Positions 58,218-64,000 of a stretch of DNA of 64,000 nucleotides are shown here, one piece after another; position 1 is the stretch's first letter; each line of letters opens with the position of its first letter. The position numbers and the translations under genes are program-made. The notes below the pieces were generated by a model, which searched no databases, had not been told where the DNA came from, and saw nothing but the letters and a program-made list of their open reading frames with translations. Source of the stretch: Phyllobacterium sp. 21LDTY02-6 (lineage in GTDB: Bacteria > Pseudomonadota > Alphaproteobacteria > Rhizobiales > Rhizobiaceae); NCBI RefSeq assembly GCF_023554255.2, contig NZ_JAMJWD020000004.1:372001-436000 (forward strand), in the 5' to 3' direction.

Positions 58218-58922
58218 ATGACGAGCGATCCGCGATTGAAGAGCTTTTCCGATGGCGATGCGCTGGCAGATGCCCTGGCGGTTTCCGTCGCGGACCGGCT
58301 GATCGCCGCCTGCAGGGACCATGGCGAGGCCGTCATCGCCGTATCGGGCGGCTCCACCCCGGCGCGTTTCTTCCGCAGGCTGTCCGAGAAGGACGTCCCC
58401 TGGAGCAAGGTCACGGTGACGCTGGTCGATGAGCGATTTGTCGCTCCGGACAGCGACCGGTCGAATCAGAAGCTCGTCAGTGATACATTGCTGCAGAACA
58501 GGGCGGCGCAGGCTGGTTTCGTTGGCCTCTACAATCCCGCAGCCGATATTGCCGCCGGCGCGAAAGCCGCGGCGGAAGCCATAGGCCGGATCAGGCGGCC
58601 GTTCGACGTCGTGATCCTCGGCATGGGCAATGACGGCCACACGGCTTCGTTCTTTCCCGGCGGCGACCGGCTGGCGGATGCGATCGCAGCGGACCAGCAA
58701 GCGCCGGTGCTGCCGATGCAGGCGAGCGGTGCGGAAGAGCCGCGGCTGACACTGACGCTGCCGCTGATCGTCAGCGCCGGGCTTGTCGTTCTGCATATCG
58801 AGGGCGACGGGAAGATGAAGACGCTGGATCGGGCGCTGGGCGAAGGCAGAACGGAAGAGATGCCCATTCGCGCGGTTTTGCGGCACGAGCCCGTCAATCT
58901 CGAAATTTTCTGGGCGCCATAG
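58218..58922 (+). CDS. pgl: 6-phosphogluconolactonase
   Basis: Hydrolyses 6-phosphogluconolactone; 234 aa of the SugarP_isomerase/NagB-like fold. VSGGSTPARFF (residues about 40-50), VTLVDERFV, LGMGNDGHTASFFPG. ATG 58218 is 10 bases after the zwf stop; an in-frame ATG at 58194 would overlap zwf. Second gene of the operon. Confidence 0.95.
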   Translation: MTSDPRLKSFSDGDALADALAVSVADRLIAACRDHGEAVIAVSGGSTPARFFRRLSEKDVPWSKVTVTLVDERFVAPDSDRSNQKLVSDTLLQNRAAQAGFVGLYNPAADIAAGAKAAAEAIGRIRRPFDVVILGMGNDGHTASFFPGGDRLADAIAADQQAPVLPMQASGAEEPRLTLTLPLIVSAGLVVLHIEGDGKMKTLDRALGEGRTEEMPIRAVLRHEPVNLEIFWAP

Positions 58923-58938
58923 GCGCCAGCAGCGTGAA

Positions 58939-58966
58939 TGCCCGGAATGCTCCCAACGTCCGGGCA
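58939..58966 (+). other. Hairpin between pgl and edd
   Basis: TGCCCGGA / TCCGGGCA, perfect 8-bp arms with a 12-nt loop and no T run. It lies within the zwf-pgl-edd message and could set relative transcript stability. Confidence 0.5.
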
Positions 58967-58985
58967 ACACCACTAGGAGCCGACC

Positions 58986-60809
58986 ATGACCGTTACACAG
59001 CGGATAAAGAGCATTACCAACCGCATCCGGGAACAATCGAAACCGACGCGGGACACCTATCTCGATCATTTGCGTGAGGCGGCGTCGCGCAAGCCCAAGC
59101 GCACGGCCCTCGCCTGCGCCAATCTTGCCCATGGTTTTGCCGCCTGCAGCCCTTCCGACAAGGCTGCGCTGGCGGGCGATGTCGTGCCCAATCTCGGCAT
59201 CATCACCTCCTATAATGACATGCTCTCGGCGCATCAGCCCTTCGAGACCTATCCGCGCCTGATCAAGGAGGCGGCCAAGGAAGCCGGCGGCGTCGCACAG
59301 GTTGCAGGTGGCGTGCCGGCCATGTGCGACGGCGTTACCCAGGGGCAGCCCGGCATGGAACTGTCGCTGTTTTCGCGCGACGTCATCGCCATGGCGACGG
59401 CTATCGGGCTTTCGCATGATATGTTCGACGCGGCGGTCTATCTCGGCGTCTGCGACAAGATCGTGCCCGGCCTCGTCATCGGCGCCTTGTCGTTCGGCCA
59501 TGTGCCGGCGGTTTTCATACCGGCGGGGCCAATGACGACCGGGCTGCCGAACGACGAGAAGGCGAAGACGCGCCAGCTCTACGCCGAAGGCAAGGTTGGC
59601 CGCGACGCCTTGCTGGAATCGGAGTCGAAGTCCTATCACGGCCCCGGTACCTGCACATTCTACGGCACCGCCAATTCGAACCAGATGCTGATGGAGATCA
59701 TGGGCCTGCACATGCCCGGCGCGTCGTTCGTCAATCCGGGCACGCCGCTGCGCGATGCCCTGACCCGCGAGGCGGCGAAGCGGGCGCTGGCCATCACGGC
59801 GCTCGGCAATGAATTCACGCCGGTCGGGGAGATGATCGACGAGCGCAGTGTCGTCAACGGCGTTGTCGGCCTGCACGCGACGGGCGGCTCGACCAATCAC
59901 ACGATGCACCTCGTCGCCATGGCGGCGGCTGCCGGCATCAAGCTGACCTGGCAGGACATTTCCGACCTTTCCGACGTCGTGCCGCTGCTGGCGCGCGTCT
60001 ATCCGAACGGCCTTGCCGATGTGAACCATTTCCACGCTGCCGGCGGCATGGGCTACATCATCCGCGAATTGCTGGATGCCGGCCTGCTGCATGAGGACGT
60101 GAAGACGGTCTGGGGCGGCAATGAAGGCCTGCGCGCCTATACGATCGAAGCCAAGCTCGGCGAGAATGGCGGCGTGATCCGCGTCCCTATTCCGAAGGAA
60201 AGCGCCGACAAGAAGGTCCTCTCCACCTGTGCCGAGCCGTTCCAGGCGACGGGCGGGCTGAAGATGCTGAGGGGCAATCTCGGCACCGCCGTCATAAAGA
60301 CCTCGGCCGTCAAGGCGGAACGCCATGTGATCGAGGCGCCGGCGCTCGTATTCGAGAGCCAGGCGGCGCTGCAGGATGCCTTCAAGGAAGGCAGGCTCGA
60401 ACGCGATTTCGTCGCCGTCGTCCGCTTCCAGGGGCCGCGCGCCAATGGCATGCCCGAACTGCACAAGCTGACGCCCGCGCTCGGCGTGCTCCAGGATCGC
60501 GGCTATCGGGTCGCGCTCGTCACCGATGGGCGCATGTCGGGCGCATCAGGCAAGGTGCCGGCGGCGATCCACGTAACGCCGGAAGCGCTCGATGGCGGCC
60601 TCATCGGCCGGATACGCGACGGCGATCTCATCCGGCTCGACGCCGAGACCGGCACGCTGGAGGTGCTGGAATCTGTCGAGGTGCTGACGGCCCGACCACT
60701 GCCGGAGCCCGACCTCAGCCATAACAGCTATGGCATGGGCCGCGAGCTTTTCGCCACCTTCCGCAATGCGGTGGGACGCGCGGATGCCGGCGCATCGGTG
60801 TTCGGCTAG
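58986..60809 (+). CDS. edd: Phosphogluconate dehydratase
   Basis: Entner-Doudoroff enzyme converting 6-phosphogluconate to KDPG; 607 aa, IlvD/Edd family with an Fe-S cluster. [20 protein letters not shown] (residues about 107-126) and [20 protein letters not shown] hold two cluster Cys motifs; [18 protein letters not shown] is the C-terminal signature. Third gene of zwf-pgl-edd. The eda aldolase is not in the window. Its stop codon touches a palindromic repeat. Confidence 0.97.
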   Translation: MTVTQRIKSITNRIREQSKPTRDTYLDHLREAASRKPKRTALACANLAHGFAACSPSDKAALAGDVVPNLGIITSYNDMLSAHQPFETYPRLIKEAAKEAGGVAQVAGGVPAMCDGVTQGQPGMELSLFSRDVIAMATAIGLSHDMFDAAVYLGVCDKIVPGLVIGALSFGHVPAVFIPAGPMTTGLPNDEKAKTRQLYAEGKVGRDALLESESKSYHGPGTCTFYGTANSNQMLMEIMGLHMPGASFVNPGTPLRDALTREAAKRALAITALGNEFTPVGEMIDERSVVNGVVGLHATGGSTNHTMHLVAMAAAAGIKLTWQDISDLSDVVPLLARVYPNGLADVNHFHAAGGMGYIIRELLDAGLLHEDVKTVWGGNEGLRAYTIEAKLGENGGVIRVPIPKESADKKVLSTCAEPFQATGGLKMLRGNLGTAVIKTSAVKAERHVIEAPALVFESQAALQDAFKEGRLERDFVAVVRFQGPRANGMPELHKLTPALGVLQDRGYRVALVTDGRMSGASGKVPAAIHVTPEALDGGLIGRIRDGDLIRLDAETGTLEVLESVEVLTARPLPEPDLSHNSYGMGRELFATFRNAVGRADAGASVFG

Positions 60810-60878
60810 TGACCCGAATCTGAAGATCACTACATTACCGCAGCAGCGTCAGATGAACTTCAGATTCGATAGGGTCAC
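60809..60878. repeat. Palindromic repeat module 1 (downstream of edd)
   Basis: Nested arms: GTGACCC (60809-60815) with GGGTCAC (60872-60878) and CGAATCTGAAG (60815-60825) with CTTCAGATTCG (60858-60868). The element begins on the last base of the edd stop and could act as its 3' hairpin. The left arm recurs at 4090-4124. Confidence 0.85.
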
Positions 60879-60894
60879 CAGCAATTATATGTTT

Positions 60895-60972
60895 CTAGTG
60901 TGGTTTTCGGAATTGAAATACGCTCCGGCCCCTGCCGCCATAGTCAGGCGTATTTCAATTCCACCACACTAG
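60895..60972. repeat. Palindromic repeat module 2
   Basis: CTAGTGTGG (60895-60903) pairs with CCACACTAG (60964-60972), and GGAATTGAAATACGC (60909-60923) with GCGTATTTCAATTCC (60948-60962), all perfect. The inner loop holds CCCCTGCCGCCATAGTCAG. The right half recurs, diverged, at 4125-4159. Overall form resembles Bru-RS/RIME-type intergenic elements (not verified). Confidence 0.85.
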
Positions 60973-60983
60973 GAAGCCACTGC

Positions 60984-61946
60984 TCAATAATTCGTGCGCC
61001 GCTCGTCGGAAGGCGAGCGGCCGAATTGCGCCCTGTAGCTTTGGGCGAAATAGGAATGCGACGTGAAGCCTGTCGCCAGCGCCACGTCGAGGATGGGCGA
61101 ATGGGTCTGGCGCAGCAATTCACGCGCGCGCTCCAGGCGCAGGCTCATGTAATAGCGCCCCGGCGTCATGTTGAGATGACGCAGGAAGAGCCGCTCCACC
61201 TGCCGCACGGATAGACCGACCGCCTTTGCCAGCCGGACCGCGGATTTCGGCTGTTCGAGATTGTCGGCCATCAGCTCGACGATCTTGCGCAGTTTTTCCG
61301 ATTTCCCCGTCAGGTCGCGCTCCGGGCCGACACGCTGCCGGTCCGTCTGCGACCGGATGCGCTCATGATGGAACTGGTTTGCCACTTCATTGGCGAGAGC
61401 GGGCGAGAAATCCTGCCGGATGATCTCCAGCATCAGATCGATGGAGGTGGTGCCGCCCGCGCAGGTATAGCGCTTGCGGTCGATCTCGAAGACGTTGCCG
61501 GTGCAATCGATATCGGGGAAACGCTCCTGGAAGCCTGCGCGGTTTTCCCAATGGATGGTGCAGCGGTGGCCTTCGAGCTGGCCCGCCTCGGCCAGGATAT
61601 AGCTGCCGATGTTCAGCCCGCCGAGCGAGGCGCCGCGACGGCCGATGCTGCGAAGCGCGGCGATGACCTTCGGCTTGTCCTCGAATTCCGTCGTCAGGCC
61701 GGCGCAGACGAAGAAGATATCCGATGCCGGCAGGTCGGCCAGCGCATGCTGGACATTGATCTGCAGGCCGTTGGAAGCAGTCACCGGCGCGCCCGTCGCG
61801 GAAACGGTCGTCCAGCTGTAATAGGGCTTCTCGGCCATCCTGTTTGCCGTGCGCATCGTGTCGATGGCCGCGGCAAGACTGAACATGGGAAATTTATCGA
61901 TCAGCAGAAATACGAAGTTCCTGCCAGCTTTCAGGGTTTCGGCCAT
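60984..61946 (-). CDS. GlxA-family AraC-type transcriptional regulator
   Basis: A 320-aa regulator: N-terminal DJ-1/PfpI-like domain (about residues 8-180, FVFLLIDKFPMFSLAAAIDTMR) and C-terminal AraC double helix-turn-helix (about 215-315, VRLAKAVGLSVRQVERLFLRHL and ALATGFTSHSYFAQSYRAQFGRSPS). GbdR/CdhR relatives regulate betaine, carnitine and sarcosine catabolism, which matches the sarcosine oxidase gene at the right end. Likely co-transcribed after folD (33-base gap). ATG 61946; an upstream in-frame start is weaker. Confidence 0.9.
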   Translation of the reverse strand: MAETLKAGRNFVFLLIDKFPMFSLAAAIDTMRTANRMAEKPYYSWTTVSATGAPVTASNGLQINVQHALADLPASDIFFVCAGLTTEFEDKPKVIAALRSIGRRGASLGGLNIGSYILAEAGQLEGHRCTIHWENRAGFQERFPDIDCTGNVFEIDRKRYTCAGGTTSIDLMLEIIRQDFSPALANEVANQFHHERIRSQTDRQRVGPERDLTGKSEKLRKIVELMADNLEQPKSAVRLAKAVGLSVRQVERLFLRHLNMTPGRYYMSLRLERARELLRQTHSPILDVALATGFTSHSYFAQSYRAQFGRSPSDERRTNY

Positions 61947-61979
61947 GCGTTGTTTTAGCAAAACTCCACAACCGAGCAA

Positions 61980-62879
61980 TCAGAAACGCGGCGGTTTTTT
62001 TCCAATCGAGCGAAAAGCGGCCACCAGCGTGTTCGCCATGAGCATGGCGATGGTCATGGGGCCGACGCCGCCGGGCACCGGCGTGACGGCCTTCGCGACG
62101 CTTGCGGCCTCGGCGAAATCGACGTCGCCGACAAGGCGCGTCTTGCCCTCGCCCTTTTCGGGCGCGGCGATGCGGTTGATGCCGACATCGATGACCACGG
62201 CGCCCGGCTTCACCCAGTCGGCCTTCACCATTTGCGGCCTGCCGACCGCCGCAACGAGAATGTCCGCCGTGCGGCACAGGGCGGCAAGGTCCTTCGTCTT
62301 GCTGTGAGCGATGGTCACGGTGGCATTATGCGCCAGAAGCAGGTTGAACATGGGCTTGCCGACGATGTTCGAACGCCCGATGACGACCGCGTTGAGCCCC
62401 GACAGGTCGCGCCCGAGTGCGCGCTCGATCAGCAGCATCGAGCCCGCAGGCGTGCACGGAACGAAGGCCGTCTCCAGTTCGCCGGTGCCGAGCTTGCCGA
62501 CATTGATGAAGTGGAAGCCGTCCACATCCTTGTCCGGGGAGATGGTCTGGATGATGCGGCCGGAATCGATGTGCTTCGGCAGCGGCAATTGCACGAGGAT
62601 ACCGTGGATGAGCGGATCGGCGTTCAGTGTCTCGACAAGAGCGACGAGTTCCGCCTCCGACGTCGATTCCGGCAGGGTGTGCTGCACCGAATGAAAGCCG
62701 CATTCCCGCGCCTTCCGGCCCTTCGACGCCACATAGACCTGGCTCGCCGGGTCCTCGCCGACGATGACGACGGCTATTCCCGGCGTGATGCCGGAGGAAG
62801 CTATCAGCTCGGCGGCAGAGGCTTTGACCTTCGCAACCACGTCCTCGGCAATTTCCCTGCCATTGATCGTCACCGCCAT
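61980..62879 (-). CDS. folD: Methylenetetrahydrofolate dehydrogenase/cyclohydrolase
   Basis: Interconverts 5,10-methylene-, methenyl- and 10-formyl-tetrahydrofolate; 299 aa. YVASKGRKA with the catalytic Lys (residues about 52-60), [18 protein letters not shown], and [16 protein letters not shown] near the C-terminus. GGAG stands 7 nt before ATG 62879. Divergent from soxB: sarcosine oxidation delivers methylene-THF, which FolD would process, so the neighbourhood makes biochemical sense. Confidence 0.96.
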   Translation of the reverse strand: MAVTINGREIAEDVVAKVKASAAELIASSGITPGIAVVIVGEDPASQVYVASKGRKARECGFHSVQHTLPESTSEAELVALVETLNADPLIHGILVQLPLPKHIDSGRIIQTISPDKDVDGFHFINVGKLGTGELETAFVPCTPAGSMLLIERALGRDLSGLNAVVIGRSNIVGKPMFNLLLAHNATVTIAHSKTKDLAALCRTADILVAAVGRPQMVKADWVKPGAVVIDVGINRIAAPEKGEGKTRLVGDVDFAEAASVAKAVTPVPGGVGPMTIAMLMANTLVAAFRSIGKKPPRF

Positions 62880-63102
62880 TGTTCGCTCCTCGGACTTCAC
62901 GCTCTCGGGTTGATCGCCATTCTGTTGATTTTGCGCTTAAACAATACCGCCAGAACGGCGTCTGCTGACGCAATAGCGAAAGCGGCGCGCGAGAGCAATG
63001 CGATGATGTGACCGCCTGGCCGGGTTTGCGCCCGATAGAACTTGGCTAAATCCGGGAATCCGAGCATGATCCCGGGCGACTGCAGCGAATCCGGGGATAT
63101 TC

Positions 63103-64000
63103 ATGCGCTATTCGGCCCTCAGCCTGTTCAAGAACGCCCTCACCGGCAACAAGGATTGGAAGCCCGCATGGCGAAAGCCCGATCCCAAGCCGGGCTATGA
63201 CGTCGTCATCATCGGCGGCGGCCACGGGCTTGCGACGGCCTATTATCTCGCCAAGGAGCATGGCCTGCGCAATATCGCCGTGGTGGAGAAGGGCTGGCTC
63301 GGCTCCGGCAATATCGGCCGCAATACCACCGCTATCCGCTCCAACTACCTTCTCACCGAGAACCAGCATTTCTACGAGGCCTCGATGAAGCTGTGGGAGA
63401 CGCTCTCCCAGGACCTCAACTACAATGTGATGTTTTCCCAGCGCGGCGTCGTCAACCTCGCCCATTCCCTGCCGCAGCTCGATGCCTATGCGCGCCGTGG
63501 CAACCAGATGCGCCTCAACGGCATCGATTGCGAGCTCATGACGCCGGAGCAGATCAGGAAGCTCGTTCCCGGCCTCGATATCGGTCCGAATGCGCGCTTT
63601 CCCATCCTCGGCGGGTTGATGCAGCGCAGCGCCGGCACGGCGCGCCACGACGCCGTCGTCTGGGGCTATGCCCGCGCCGCCGACCAGCTTGGGGTCGATA
63701 TCATCGAGAATTGCGAAGTCACCGGCTTCATGAAGGATGGCGACCGCATCACCGGCGTCATGACGACGCGCGGCCCGATCAATGCGAAGAAAGTCGGTTG
63801 CGCCGTCGCCGGCAGCACGAGCGAACTGATGCGGCGCGCCGGCATAGACCGCCTGCCGCTGGAATCGCATGTGCTGCAGGCCTTCGTTTCGGAAGCGCTG
63901 AAGCCGGTCGTCGATACGGTGGCGACCTTCGGCGGCGGGCATCTCTATTTCAGCCAGTCCGACAAGGGCGGCCTCGTCTTCGGCGGCGATATAGACGGTT
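63103..64000 (+). CDS. soxB: Sarcosine oxidase beta subunit, 3'-truncated by window edge
   Basis: Flavoprotein subunit of heterotetrameric sarcosine oxidase (sarcosine to glycine plus methylene-THF). 299 codons are present of about 415. MRYSALSLFKNALTGNKDW is the typical SoxB opening; GGGHGLATAYYLA (38-50) is the dinucleotide fold; GNIGRNTTAIRSNYL carries the flavin-attachment region. GGGGA precedes the ATG. soxD, soxA and soxG would be expected to the right, outside the window. The 223-bp gap to folD holds no other gene. Confidence 0.95.
   Translation, partial: MRYSALSLFKNALTGNKDWKPAWRKPDPKPGYDVVIIGGGHGLATAYYLAKEHGLRNIAVVEKGWLGSGNIGRNTTAIRSNYLLTENQHFYEASMKLWETLSQDLNYNVMFSQRGVVNLAHSLPQLDAYARRGNQMRLNGIDCELMTPEQIRKLVPGLDIGPNARFPILGGLMQRSAGTARHDAVVWGYARAADQLGVDIIENCEVTGFMKDGDRITGVMTTRGPINAKKVGCAVAGSTSELMRRAGIDRLPLESHVLQAFVSEALKPVVDTVATFGGGHLYFSQSDKGGLVFGGDIDG

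Noticed and set aside
60809..60972. Insertion sequence or MITE with target-site duplication
   Set aside because: No transposase, and no clear flanking direct repeat was found; described only as palindromic repeats.

Overview
The window is ordinary chromosomal DNA of an alphaproteobacterium in the Hyphomicrobiales, most likely the Brucellaceae (Brucella/Ochrobactrum and relatives). Support comes from the gene set: a pole-type multi-PAS kinase resembling PdhS, short HisG with HisZ beside hisS, the alphaproteobacterial class of GshA, DUF2585 and DUF1127 proteins, an LsrB/VtlR-type LysR regulator, a phasin, and a tRNA-His without G-1 and with A73. The DNA is GC-rich throughout. I see no prophage, insertion sequence or CRISPR array. 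Genus is inference; no search was possible.

Layout. 0-8 kb: 3' end of groEL, a redox-type HxlR repressor divergent from an FMN reductase, DUF2332 and SRPBCC genes, fumC, doxX, and exported MsrB-MsrA. 7.5-12.6 kb: hisS-hisZ-hisG, tag, an L,D-transpeptidase. 12.7-17.7 kb: glycolate oxidase glcDEF and a metallophosphatase. 17.9-27.4 kb: a glutamine amidotransferase, a conserved gene broken by a frameshift, a DMT exporter with divergent Lrp regulator, rsmE-gshA, an SDR, purC, a DUF937 protein with an unusual repeat tail, and a DUF1127/LysR pair. 27.4-36.8 kb: DUF2585, xseA, an overlapping response regulator-kinase-binding protein trio, a LysR gene, a possible 48-aa gene, an AbrB-type permease, and a GT25-deacetylase pair. 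36.9-43 kb: tRNA-His, phasin, pdhS, an AsmA-like protein. 43-47.2 kb: putrescine ABC transporter potFGHI. 47.4-56.5 kb: scfR/ramB-type regulator divergent from aceA, a long FabH-like synthase, an FAD amine oxidase and glutamine-synthetase-like pair, two SDRs. 56.7-60.8 kb: Entner-Doudoroff operon zwf-pgl-edd. 61-64 kb: GlxA-type AraC regulator, folD, and the start of sarcosine oxidase soxB.

Together the metabolic genes describe a cell using organic acids, polyamines, acetate/fatty acids, glycolate and methylated glycine derivatives, with sugars entering by Entner-Doudoroff. fumC and pdhS lie in the same window; in Brucella abortus the two proteins are reported to interact at the old pole.

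Signals most worth a second look: an exact TTAA-N7-TTAA CtrA-type site in front of pdhS; a perfect 13-bp direct repeat over the phasin promoter; the three-gene binding protein/kinase/regulator unit with no transporter; five 11-residue motifs in the DUF937 protein; a frameshifted conserved gene; and a family of palindromic intergenic repeats, one copy of which looks like a chimera of two modules. No clearly novel multi-gene system is evident.
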